The notes under the pieces were generated by a model. That model was not told where the DNA came from, did no database searches, and worked only from the letters and a program-made list of their open reading frames with translations. This document shows positions 1 through 10,930 of a DNA stretch of 64,000 nucleotides, piece by piece (the stretch's first letter is position 1; the number at the start of each line of letters is the position of its first letter). A program made the position numbers and the translations under genes. The DNA is from Prochilodus magdalenae (taxonomy: Eukaryota; Chordata; Actinopteri; Characiformes; Prochilodontidae), in NCBI GenBank assembly GCA_024036415.1, contig JAMWET010003062.1:717001-781000 (forward strand), given 5' to 3'.

Positions 1-1254
1 TGCTGCTGAAACTCTGCTATCTTTCTCTCTGGGTAGTGGGATAGCTGGGACTGCTGTAGGTTGGAGACACAGAGGAGGACAGATAGATTAAGAAACTGTG
101 TAAATGAACTCTTAAATAAAAATAAAAGCTCACAGTTAAGTGTACTTAATGTTCAATTATGTAATTGTTATGAGTTTGCCTTTTTAATTTCAGATGTTTT
201 CAACTACTATGGTGTTAATATTTCTCATTCATTTGATTCAGAAGTCAGAATGTGTTGAGCTGGGGTGCCATTAATCTTTTTCAGAAGAGAAAATCTAAAG
301 AATGTTTAAATGACACAGCTTGTTCTTGAGACACAAGGCCAAAGAGACTCTTTAGGTCACTGTTTTGTACATAAGATACAGTTAGTTACAGCAATTGTCA
401 CAGTTACAGCAATGCAGTCAGGATTATTTCTTTACTGTATTATTTGCTTTGTGTTTGTCAAAATATATTTCTTTATTCACATGACTGAAAAAAAAAATCT
501 TTGTTAGTCCGAAATACAACTAAATCTTTCTGTGGGGTCAAAGGTGTTAATCTGTAAGGCAGATTTGCCGCTTTTAGTCATGAAGACCCAGCAAAAACAT
601 GGAATTATAAACCAGATAGGACATAGGAATGGTAGATAGCATAAATCTTCTGCTTTACTTCTGAACCTGAAAACTGTATGTGGGCCACATGGGACATAGG
701 AATAGTCTTGCAGTTACACCTGCAGGTAGTACTCGATTTCACTCTTGATGCTTGGGATCCACTTCTTCACGGCTGCAACCGAATTTAACGTTGCCTGTAA
801 AAAGAAAAAGGACGCAATACGATTCAGCTATTTACAACCTAAAGATTCACTGTGACTATATGGCGCAATGCTAAACGGCTAGCCGGCGAACAGCATGATA
901 TATAGAAACTAGCCAAGTATTAAATTAGGTATTTGAGAAGTATTAAACGAAATACTCACGAGTTTTGGTCTTGGTTCGTTAATGGTTCTGAGTCGACCTT
1001 CTACAGATAAAAACAGACGAGCAATTTAATACAGTTAAGCAGCTCACCCAGTGACCGCATAGCCGGCCTGTTACTGTAGCAAACATGCATGCTAACATTA
1101 GATTGCTAACCCGAAAGAAGCAGCAGTTCGGAATTGCATTTCTGTAAAGCAGAAAAAGATGAAACTTATTTTTTGACCAAAACGCACCCTCTCTTTCCTT
1201 CTGAAGCCATAATCTATTTAGTTTCCCAAGCTGCTTCTCCTCATTTCTAGCCAT
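1..1254 (-). CDS. Small conserved lysine/glutamate-rich protein, first four coding exons; 3' part lies outside the window
   Basis: Four exons join in frame on the minus strand: 1254-1188, 1000-960, 794-720 and 53-1 (continuing past the left edge). Translation starts at ATG 1254 with MARNEEKQLGKLNRLWLQ, reads through E-GRLRTINEPRPKL (41-nt exon 2) and ATLNSVAAVKKWIPSIK...EIEYYLQ (exon 3), and continues QSQLSHYPERKIAEFQ (exon 4). Donors are GTGCGT, GTGAGT and GTGTAA; every acceptor ends in AG. Exon 1 leaves a split codon that exon 2 completes, and exons 2 and 3 end on codon boundaries. If the third donor is not used, translation stops two codons later, but the QSQLSHYPERK continuation looks like a familiar conserved vertebrate peptide, so splicing is more likely. 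The product is hydrophilic and probably helical, with no signal peptide or membrane segment. I believe the family is conserved but cannot name it and do not assign a function. Confidence 0.78.
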
Positions 1255-1281
1255 TTCAGGACATACCAGGACAACAGTAAA

Positions 1282-1324
1282 TCACGTGATACGACACGCT
1301 GAAGTTTAGAAGCGAATCACGTGA
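1282..1324. promoter_or_regulatory. Two palindromic TCACGTGA E-boxes upstream of the left-edge gene
   Basis: TCACGTGA occurs at 1282-1289 and again at 1317-1324, 35 bp apart and 28-70 bp upstream of the ATG at 1254. This palindrome is a high-affinity site for the USF, MITF/TFE and MYC/MAX families. Two copies this close to a start codon suggest a TATA-less core promoter for the minus-strand gene. No TATA box is visible. Use of the sites is an inference. Confidence 0.5.
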
Positions 1325-1479
1325 TGTTTGTGCCTGATTTATTTAAAGGAGCAGTGTATAGAATTTAAATTTAAAATTTGTTTTTATTAGTGTAGTACCA
1401 ATTACCTGTAACTCCAAATCAAAAGAATAATCCCTTTATATCTAGGAGCTGCTCCTTTCTAAAGGAGGATGCTGTGCAG

Positions 1480-1935
1480 AGACGGAACGTGCTGGTCAAC
1501 AGATAAACTAGCAAGGACCCTGCTGGTCAACTGCTAAACCAGCAGACCATGCTTAACTATTGCTAAACAACAAAGACCATGCTGATCCACTGCTAAAACA
1601 GCAAGGACCATGCTGGTCAACAGACAGGCCAGCAAGGACCATGCTGGTCAACTGCTAAACCAGCTTCACAAGCAAAGTTTTGCTGGTCAACCAGCTTCAC
1701 CACAAAAGATTTGTGCATGAGTATGCTGGGTGACCAACACAACCAGCAAATCATCTTGGTTAACCAGCTTCACCAGTAAGGTTTTGCTGGTCAGCCAGCT
1801 TTACTAGCAATGTTTTGTGCACAATCCTGCTGGTTGACCAACAACACCAGCAAGATCATACTGATCAACCAGCTTCACCTCCAGGGCTTTGTTGTTGACC
1901 AGCAAAACCAGCACCAGACCAGCTTCAACCCACAT
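1480..1935. repeat. Degenerate minisatellite built on 'tgctggtcaac...aaaccagca' units
   Basis: About 450 bp of imperfect tandem copies alternate 'gaccatgctggtcaactgc' with 'taaaccagcaa' and later 'accagcttcaccag'. Because TGCTGGT and ACCAGCA are reverse complements, each unit can form a small hairpin. Copies drift steadily along the array. No coding signal is seen; the short ORF at 1804-2016 is a by-product of the repeat. Confidence 0.8.
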
Positions 1936-2029
1936 GGATTTTCCAGAAAAGTAGTGCATATTTAACAACAGTTCAGTGCAAAACTTTATCCAGGTTGAAT
2001 AATTGTTCCTTGGCACAGCAGTTGTAACA

Positions 2030-3195
2030 TCTCTGGTGGCAAAATATTACTGCAGCACCATTTAATCTTAATAGCTTCTTAGTCACACCAGGTACCTCTG
2101 TAAAAAGTCTTGGTGTCACAATCGATACTGATCTTGGCTTTGATGAGCATATTAATAATATCACTACAATATCTTTTATACATCTACTCAATTTTGCGAA
2201 ATTAAGAAATGCACTGTCCCTACAGGATGCAGAAAAGCTAGTTCATGCTTTAGTTAGTCCAAACGCTGCAGCCAGAGTCCCTACAAGAACTAGAAAGTTT
2301 GATCAGCCCAGTCTTACCTAACTTACACTGGTTACCAGTTAAATTCCGCACTGAATATAAAATTCTTCTTCTGACGTATAAAGCTCTAAACAGCCTCGCT
2401 CCTATGTACCTCACTGAACTTATCTCGTATTATGAACCATCAAGTGATCTTAGGTCTCAAGGTACTTAGTACTTAGTACTTTTACAAAGTACTATTAGTG
2501 CCTAGAATTAACAAAGTTACATCAGGGGGCAGAGCCTTTTCATACAAGGCCCCCCAGCTTTGGAATAATCTACCAGTCAGTGTTCAGGACTCAGACACAG
2601 CCTCAATCTTTCTCAGTCTCAAAGTCCAGGCTTAAAACCCACCTGTTCAGTTGAGCTTTTGATAATAAGTTCTTCATGTTTACTCAGGTTTGTTGACGGT
2701 GGAGCACTGCTGCACTCTGTTAACACTCTGTTAATAGTGTGTTCAGATCTTCTGTCAGAGCTAAAAGCATGTCTGTTCTTTTTTTCTGAGATGAACTGCT
2801 GCCCATCCTGTGGGGCCTGATATTACGTCTGCTTTGACTGGGTGCCACTGCTTGCCTTTAACCCCCACGGAGCTCCTGGTTGTCCGGCACTGTAGAAGCT
2901 TGGCCTGCGTTATGCTGACCCATCCGATGACCCAGCTAATTAACTACAGTCTAATCAGGCATTTATTCCTCTACCTTACTAAACACCGAACGCTCAAATT
3001 TTGCTGTCTTGCTATCTGGTGTTGACCTGAGGAGGATGGGTTTCTTCCTTTTTAACTATAGGAATTTTTTTCTTGCCTCTGTCGCCCTTGACTTGCTCAT
3101 TGGGGGCTCGGACAGCAGATTTTTTGCAAAGCTGCTTTGTGAGAACATCTATTGTAAAAAGTGCTATATAAATAAATGTTGGCTTGACTTGACAT
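2030..3195 (+). mobile_element. Decayed L2-type LINE, C-terminal reverse-transcriptase part and 3' end
   Basis: Plus-strand translation in shifting frames gives typical L2-class ORF2 C-terminal pieces: SLGVTIDTDLGFDEHINNIT near 2105, LSLQDAEKLVHALV near 2215, a piece resembling NAAARV-TRTRKFD near 2265, and SGGRAFSYKAPQLWNNLPVS near 2525. A stretch is missing between 'LVS' and 'NAAARV', and several stops and frameshifts are present, so the copy is dead. The 3' untranslated end (about 3020-3195) ends in 'gctatataaataaatgtt' and matches the copy at 25957-26147 on the other strand. There is no 5' part. Confidence 0.85.
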
Positions 3196-4316
3196 TTAAA
3201 GTGTCATGGGAAAGAAAAGTAATATTAGGATGAGTCTGTACTGATATTAGCATTCTAGGTAGGACCACGTAGTGGGTAGAATGGCTGGATAACCAATTTT
3301 GTGTCATAAGGAGCTTAAGAACTTAATTTTGAGAAATGGAAGATCACACTTATTATTTAGCCTGAAAAAAAAAACACATGAAAAGAGAGTAAATCCTCAC
3401 CTTCGAAGAAGCAAAAACCTGATGTTCACCGCTGCTTCTCAGGGAAGGTAGGAGTGACTGCTGGGATTGCAATACACATCCTCAACATTTCTGCATGATG
3501 AAAACATGGTTTAATCTAGAATGCCCTATTTTAAAAACGTGGTGGTGATCATCAGGAGAGTTAAAGGCAGAGGGACACATGCAGGGTGTTTGTACGTTCA
3601 AATAGTTTCCAGAAAAAATGTATTTTTTCATCCTTTATTTGCCATTATCAACGCAAAAACTTATAAAAACTCAATATAGCTATGTGTTGGTTCACTAGTT
3701 GGTTTAATTGTACAAAAAATTTGCACTGACCTCGGATTCTATCATCACCATTGTAAAAAATCGAGTCTCGAGTTTTTAACTCAAAATTAAACCTGTCAAC
3801 AAATACATTGTGCATAAATTATTATAAAATAGATTAAACTCATTTTATTAAAAGCCTATTTTTTATCTGTAGAATATTAATCTACTGCATTCTAACAATA
3901 TAGGTTTGAAACCTCTGCATATGTTACACATACTCTTCACAGGAAACCTTGGCTGGAGTGCTTTATCCTTTTATCTTTATACTTCATTTTATTAGTTTAA
4001 CCACATTTCCCCCAGCAGTAATCAATACTGCAGCTAAAGGCCACCTTAACAATCAATGTTGCAGCTATAATCACTAATTCACTTTTTGCTTCTCTTAGCT
4101 TTACTATTTCATACACCTGGTGTTTGTGCGACACCTAGTGACAAGGTTGTGTCAGTGTAGACTTGTAGATTTACTTTTTAATAGACATGTTATTTGTATT
4201 GATTATAACTTTCTAGTTTTACATGTGTATTATCACAATCTAATTTACAGCAATCTAAAACATGTTTCAGTTAACATAGACAACACTCCAGCTGCCCTAA
4301 AACATCATCCTTTTCT
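3196..4316. other. AT-rich intergenic DNA between the LINE and the caiap-like gene
   Basis: I see no ORF with coding character, no clear promoter and no recognisable repeat here. It includes the downstream flank of the minus-strand caiap-like gene, where the 3' untranslated region and poly(A) site should lie. Several ATTAAA/AATAAA-like hexamers occur, and I cannot choose among them. Confidence 0.5.
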
Positions 4317-6980
4317 TTATTTGATGAGAAACATTTTCTTCTTTAGCAGTGTAGTAATGCTCTGATGGCTCAGAGTGCCCTCAGCCTCTGCCACCTGCAG
4401 GGCTGTTTTCTTCACGTTGTTGGTAGCCTGCAGGTTTGCCCTCTGCCCTTGAGTCCAGTCTAGCAGCCTCTGCACAGTACCTAGGTGCCCTGCACGACAG
4501 GCCGAATGTAATGGTGTGTCTTTGTTGTTGTCTATGGCATTGATCTTGGCTTGTTTCTCTAACAGCATATCCACCAGGAGCTCCTGCCCGTGTTCTGCAG
4601 CCAAATGTAGAGGTGTCCTCCTCCACACATTCCTATCATCCACGTTTTTGTTCCTCCCAGAGGCTAGGAGAGCACCAGCCACGCTCCTGTGCCCATTCCC
4701 AGCAGCATAATGCAGAGCTGAGCAGCCATCCATGTCTTTAGCTCCGCATTTAGCTTTCCCAGCCAACAATGTTGAGACAGCATCAGTGTGCCCTGCCATC
4801 GCTGCCAAATGTAACGGGGTCTTCTTCTCCTTCTCAGCAGGGTTAGCATCGGCTCCAGCGAAGAGAAGGAGCTTTATGATGCCAGCCTCACCCTGATTAG
4901 CTGCCCAGTGTAGAGCTGTCCTGCCCTGTTTGTCTCGAATATGGACGTCTGCTTTTCCTTCCAACAGCTGGGCCACAGTCTCTGTGTGTCCACACTGGCT
5001 AGCAAAATGGAGAGCAGTCAGGCCATCCTGGGCGACAGCATTGACCTGAGCCCCTTTGCGAAGCAGCAAGGCCATTAGAGCTGGCTGGCTGTGCAGGGCA
5101 CTAAGATGTAAAGGCGTCAGATCTTTGGGGCCGATGCTGTTGGGATCCATGCCCTTATCCAGTAATATCTAGGTAAACAGATTTTAGATAAGCTCCAGTG
5201 TTGGTAGTAGGTTAATGGATGCTTTGCACTTTAGAGTCTTGCCTTATACAGTATAAGTGATATAATAATTCCAGCTTTGTCACACTTAGTTAAAATGTCA
5301 GCTGGATTACAGAACAATAAGCTGAAAAGACTTTCTGTCATGGTAGTCATGGTACTTCAGTCGAGAATATTTATGTTTATGGTAATTATGGAGTTTGCAT
5401 GTCACCCACACACATCTACACAGATGTATAGAAAATGCGAATAAATGTACATTTAATGGTTTTCACTACAAAGTGAATCTACGACATTCAGAAATATGCA
5501 GTATTTGCCATTTCTTTCCTTAAAAGTATAAATGAGCTTAAATATAAGTGTTAAATCCAAATAGTTTACGCACCTGTGTTATTGGCATGCTGCCGCTCTG
5601 AATGGCCAGATGAAGAGCAGAAGTCTGATTTGGTAGCTTCTTATCCAGCTGGGCTTTCCTAGAGATCAGCACTTTAAAGACCTCCACATTTCTCAACTCG
5701 GTGGCTAGGAGAAGAGGCGTATAACCCAGCTCGTCACACACATTTACATCTACTCCACTGTCTATGAGGGCAGCCACAGCCTCATCCAAGTTTCTCTTTA
5801 CAGCTTTAAACAGGACAGATTGTATCTCATTTTGAGACAGCGTGTTCTTGATATTCCTCAGAAGCAGAGACAGCACCGACTTCCTGTTTAGGTCAAACGC
5901 TGCCTCCATGATTCCAAAATCCACCCGGGCACCAGCCTGAAGCAACACGGCAGCGGTGTTTTCATTTCCACAGCTAATGGCGTGAAACAATGGCGTTTTC
6001 CTCTGGCTGTCTTGGACGTCTACTGACGCACCATTCCGCAGCAAAATGCCTGCCAGTTCCGAGTCATCCTCCAGTGCAGCCATATGCAGGAATGTAGTCT
6101 GATTCTTGAAGCTTCTTGCTTCCTCGTCCACCAGGGCTCTGATAATGTTCTCATGACCATTTTCTGCTGCTAGATGCTGGGGGGTTTTGGAGGCCTTGTC
6201 CTTGGCATGAATGTCCGCTCCAGTTTTAACCAGGGCCACTGAAGCAGCTGTGTGGCCAGCCTCTGCAGCCCTGTGTAGGGCGATGCGACCTTGTTGATCC
6301 CTCTGATCCAGTTTGGCTCCGTGACAGAGCAAAAAGTTTATAACAGCCACTTGACCATGCTGTGCAGCGATGTGTAGGAGGGTGTCAGAGGATGAACTTC
6401 TTTTGTTGATGTCTGTGCCTTTTAGAAGTTCCCGTAACAGGGATAGGTCGCCTGTAGACACTGCTTTGAGAATGGCATTTGATGTGTCCTCTGCTTTCAC
6501 TGTGCTGTGCTGTAGTCCTTCAAACAAGGTGGTCTCCTCAGTCTCTTTTGATTTATACTTTACTGCCTTGTTCGAAGGGTCCACCTTCAGGCCCTGTACA
6601 TTTTTCGTCTTACCTTGGCCGTCTTTCTCTAGAAGATACCCAATCAGCTGCCTTCGTGTGTCCTTAATGTTTTGGTTCAGCCCACCCACGTAGGACTTCA
6701 TGCTCTGGTACAGGTCAGGTTCGGCATGCTTCAGGCAGGGATAGAAGAAGATTCGGCATGCCCGTTCCCCTCGTGAGACCAAGATGCTGAGCATTCTGGA
6801 GTTCCTCTCCTCTTGTACTGTGATGCTGGACACAAGAACTCTGCTCTCAGGTAGAAGCACTCCATTAGCTACAAGAAGGTCCAGTAAGTCTTCAGTGTTG
6901 GAGATGCCACCGACTAGCTCTTCCTTCTTGGTCCGGATCACCTCAATAGCGTAAGGATTCGTGAACTTGGTTGAACCCAT
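4317..6980 (-). CDS. caiap: CARD- and ankyrin-repeat-containing inflammasome adaptor-like protein (Caiap-like), two exons
   Basis: Coding exons are 6980-5574 and 5168-4317, separated by a 405-bp intron (donor CAG|GTGCGT, acceptor CCTAG|ATATT, codon boundary). The joined product is about 752 aa. Residues 8-105 form a helical domain that reads as a CARD ([19 protein letters not shown]..., ...[17 protein letters not shown]). A charged linker (about 106-165) precedes about 15 ankyrin repeats from residue 167 to near the end, with the usual TPLHLAA..GH motifs; some are worn (one reads [12 protein letters not shown]) and one in the middle lacks the TPLH signature. The ankyrin array continues directly across the splice junction (PITQ|ILLDKG), which supports the intron. 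This CARD-plus-ankyrin order matches zebrafish Caiap, reported as an adaptor that promotes caspase-1 activation in the cytosol; the family is, as I recall, absent from most placental mammals. The start is the ATG at 6980. The gene name rests on architecture, not on a database match. Confidence 0.85.
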
Positions 6981-8089
6981 TCTCCCAGCTCTTAGAAAAG
7001 GAAGGGTCCAATCCCCACGACATGCAGCGGGAGATGTTTGGAGAGTTCTGAGCTTTAGTAGCTGAGAGCTGCCTAAACTGGCTGTATCACCACGCGTTCA
7101 AACATCTCTAAGCAACCAGATATGGAGGCAAGGCCAGTTTAAAGCCCTCATGATAAAGCGTTTGAACAAATACTGCTCAAGTTTGAACTCAAAGATCATT
7201 TTACACAATAGGATTGTGTAATCAGGATCATTTACTTTCTTGCTGTTTAATCCTCAGATCAGCTGCCTTATTTAAAGTTTCTGGTTCCAGGTAGCTGCAG
7301 CGTGACTACTGTAACCATGACACCATTTTGTGTTTGTGTATGAGTGAGCCCATATATCCTCTTCTGTGTTTCCCATTTATTCACAGCAGCATTTCAGTGT
7401 AGTGAATGAATGGAGCTGTAAGGGGGAATTCCAGCACTCTTCCTAAATTTCTGAATAATTCAGTCCATGTGATGTGAGTCTTTGAGAGTGGTATGATGTG
7501 AAATGATTCACTGTAGAGAAACTTACAGACTCTTACAGATTTGCTTATGGGGGCAGTGATGGGAAGTATAGTTTTTGTACTGTCCAAAACCACTAGTGAA
7601 CCTACACATTCCTTGTACATATAATTTCAAGTAAGGTAAGAAAGGCTATGTTTGGGGAATGTATTGTCTTCCGACGACCTTCATGCAGCCCACCTGCCAT
7701 GCTGGATTAAAATATAGGGATTAATAAAACGATTAGCAAAAGATCATAAAACAATGCAGTGCATATTTAACCTTTTCATACAATATGCTTGTGAGGAGAT
7801 AGTAGAATCTTCAGACATCTGGTTTCCATCAACTCCAGTGTGAGCAGTATTCTGATTTGAAAAGTTTCTCTAGAATGAAGCATTTCACACCAACACTTTG
7901 AATGACTTGGTTTACATCTAAGCCACTAAATAATGTTGGAATTTTGAAAACTTGGTGGAGTTTTCCTTTAACAACTTGAATCCTACTGTATTTGCATAAA
8001 TACTTTTTCTTTATTTTTCTATATTTTCTTTGGCTATTTTTTAAAAGGTTGCAGCTCTATGTTAGTACCACAGCTACGGTTCAGCAGAG
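6981..8089. other. Upstream flank of the caiap-like gene, no gene seen
   Basis: This holds the presumed promoter and 5' untranslated region of the caiap-like gene (minus strand). I see no TATA box at a convincing distance, no coding ORF and no recognisable transposon. The minus ORF at 7381-7620 has no domain, no conserved-looking segment and no splice logic, so it is not called. Confidence 0.45.
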
Positions 8090-8345
8090 TTAATGAAGGA
8101 ATCGGAGGAGCCCGTCGTCTGTAGTCACTTCGCTAAGAGAAGCCTTCGCGTCCTAAGTCACTGAGAACTTGGGAGCGCTCCTGAGCCAGAGGAGGATCAG
8201 TGAGGACTTCCACTTCCCGTAAGCCACGCCCACGCCGTGGCCAGTGACGTAGATCTTCCGAGGGTTGTGTTGCCTTACATGGTCATGTAGGTGCCGCTTT
8301 TCCGGTATGATGTCACCCTTTGCCAAGTTTGGACAGAGAAATGGC
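8090..8345. promoter_or_regulatory. CpG-rich patch, candidate promoter or exon
   Basis: About 250 bp are clearly richer in G, C and CpG than the AT-rich flanks, with a GC-box-like 'ccacgcccacgccgtgg' around 8224-8240 and CRE-like half sites ('tgacgtag' near 8245, 'tgatgtca' near 8309). It lies between the caiap-like gene and jun. It also contains a 64-codon minus ORF from ATG 8347 (see findings). A promoter of an unannotated or noncoding transcript, or a regulatory CpG patch, would fit. Confidence 0.35.
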
Positions 8346-9057
8346 ATAAATGCTGCATGATAAGTAGTGAATCCGGACTGCTGAGCTGAGGTGGATATCG
8401 GGACAGTAATACAGTTTATTCGATGGTTAGAAACAGCTTTAAAAAGCTAACCGCGGTCTTAAAGGCGCATCACTCCTTTATCTAAACTTGAAGGATCAGT
8501 GGTGTTTTACGCACTACTGTCATACTCTCCCAGCTCTTCAGTTCTCTTTAAGACCGTTTAAAGGTCTAAACAAAGGGGAAATGGCAGCATTACCACCGTA
8601 CAACAAAGCACACGAACTGAAATATGGCATGTGACAGTGTATTGATTTAAATAGACTGATTGAAAATGAAACACCTGCAGTTTCCCTGTCTGGTTTCCGT
8701 TCCTCGCTCTTTTCTGTTTTAGTTTGTTTTATTATAGTGTAATATAAAACTTGATTTTAGTACCTAATACCTCTAAGACATTAACCGTAACTCTTTAAGG
8801 CTCTTTAGAAACCTATACGACCCAGGCAGGCTACCCTGTAAGGCTGTTCGGTTACTGCAGCTCGGGGTAAATTGTCTTGTTCTGCTTGAATGGCAGCCCA
8901 GCTGTCCGGTGTAATTCCACTGTTCAGGGCGGTGTTTTTACTGGTGCTGGTCCCGGAGTAGCTCTGCTCCAGTACACCTGATTCAGATCCTGAATGGGTC
9001 CGATTTTACTTCAGGACCAGCCCCATATGTAGAGTCCGGGCCCTACCAAAGAGCAAT

Positions 9058-9072
9058 GGCGCCCTCTGGCGG
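9058..9072 (-). promoter_or_regulatory. CTCF-type binding motif
   Basis: The minus strand reads CCGCCAGAGGGCGCC, matching the CTCF core consensus CCASYAGRKGGCRS at every position but one. It sits between the caiap-like gene and jun, so a boundary role is possible. Occupancy is not shown by sequence. Confidence 0.55.
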
Positions 9073-9289
9073 TAGAAACACGTCATTATTATTTGTAAAA
9101 GCCAGTTTGCGTGGAGTTGTGCAAGGCATTTGAACAGGGTAAAGTTTTGTAGTTTTGGGCGTAATAATAATAATGTATTATCCACTGATTAAATGTTACA
9201 TAAAATATAATATGAATTATAATTTTAGTCCTTAGGCTTATAACCTATAATACATATAGTGCAGATATTCATATATCTCTTATCTTATC

Positions 9290-9455
9290 TGGTTATCTCC
9301 TTATATTATTTTTATTCTTAATTCTATGTATTGTATCTTATTGTACTCAGTACAGTCTGTGTTTTTGTTATATGTCATACATGTGTGCTCCCACCAAAAC
9401 AAATTCCTTGTATGTGTGACATACTTGGCAAAATAGAAATTCTGATGCGATCAAA
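9290..9455 (+). mobile_element. LINE 3'-tail remnant
   Basis: The segment ends in 'ccttgtatgtgtgacatact' followed by 'tggcaaaatagaaattctga'. This resembles the common fish LINE 3' terminus '..CTTGTATGTG..CATACTTGGCCAATAAAGCTGATTCTGA'. The same ending recurs at about 24870-24925. Only the untranslated tail is present. Confidence 0.6.
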
Positions 9456-10189
9456 TTTGTGCTGTTGAAATAAATAATTCTCCAGGACTGCTTATTACTG
9501 TGTAGTACACAGCTGTGAGGTAAAGGCACTTCTTATTCACTATGATAATTATTTTATTTATTTAGCATGCTACTATTCATGACCAGTTTTTAAACTAAAA
9601 CTAATGACATATTTTTTTATTTAGGATATGTGCTGCCCTTCTGTGGCTACTTGCCAAGTATTTTTCATTTTATTTCACATTTATTTATCGTTGTGGCCAG
9701 TTTGACACATCAGGTCTCAACTGTGGGAAGTTACATGAATAATATAATGGCCTTGAAAAGATACAGTTATTTAATGAACATGTATTACGTGGCAGCCTAC
9801 AGTGTTTAGCATTAGTGAAACACTACAATATGAATCTTTAGATTATATAGAAACCTGGTCAGAGCAAGTGCAGTGTGGACTTTGTGTATCATAGTGCTTT
9901 TAAGTTCTTGTCTATATTTTGTTTCTAGAATGTAAAAACAGTAAAGCATTTAACTGAGAACTGTTGTATGAATATCATTTATAACACTCTTATTATACTG
10001 TGGAATAAATGTCGTGTACTAGTGCTCTTTATAAACTAGGGTTTCTTGTGAAAGTAATGTGGTTGAATGGGTAGACAAACCTGTATGTTCAAGCTCTGTA
10101 TGAAATGCAGTATTAGTCAATAGTGGCTCTCTCAAGACATGTTTGAACACGTTTTGTCCTCGCACCTTCACAGACACAACAGACACATT

Positions 10190-10930
10190 GTTTTCGTTTG
10201 ACATACTTTATTACAGTTCATAAATATCGATTAGTTTCTGATAAGCTCAGAAAACAAACATAAAAAATTACGTAGCACTTTTATTACAAATGGTAAACTT
10301 AAGTACTCCCCGTTGATCTTATTTACAAATAACAATGAGTGAAACCTCATTAAGAAACTCTTAGAAAAAGAAACCGCTGAAAGCTTGACTAACTCAAATA
10401 ACGTCGATTCGATTCAATAGAACTAAAAGGACATTGCAACTCAGAAGTCAGGCAGCTTTTATCAAATGTGTGTTTTTTCTCTAGACTTTATGGGACGCAA
10501 CTTCCTGCTGTGGCGCGCCAACACGGGCCACCAAAGTTCTACTGCAGATCTCTTTTTCTAATACTGAGTGCTCCTGTAGGCTTAGGTCCATGCACGACTT
10601 GGTCAAATGAACAAGGATGAGTCTCTTTCGTCGTTAGAAAAAAGAAATACAAACAAAGTAAAAAGTCAGAAGTAACAGAAGTGTCTTTCATGCTGTCTGG
10701 TGCTGTGGACCCAGGTCTGAGGAGGTTTCGTAAACTCCGTATTATCTGGACGTCCTTTGCACGGCACGCGGCCAGACAGTGTCCCGGGACAGTCCCGGTG
10801 GACTTTACGGCTTCACCGGCCTCTGTCGCCACAGGCTCTGGTGCTCAGCCCCTTTTACACAAGCGTGTCCGTGTTCAGCCAGTTTCTCCCGTCCCTCGGC
10901 GCCCTCTCGCAGCTTTTCGGGGCGCCCGCT
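10190..10930 (-). other. jun: Presumed 3' untranslated region of jun with poly(A) signal
   Basis: The 741 bp downstream of the jun stop contain no other gene. A canonical AATAAA on the minus strand lies at 10212-10207, about 720 nt after the stop, and is the best candidate poly(A) signal. AT-rich stretches at 10200-10480 include ATTTA-like pentamers on the minus strand, consistent with the short-lived mRNA known for jun, but I see no classic clustered AU-rich element. Confidence 0.6.
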
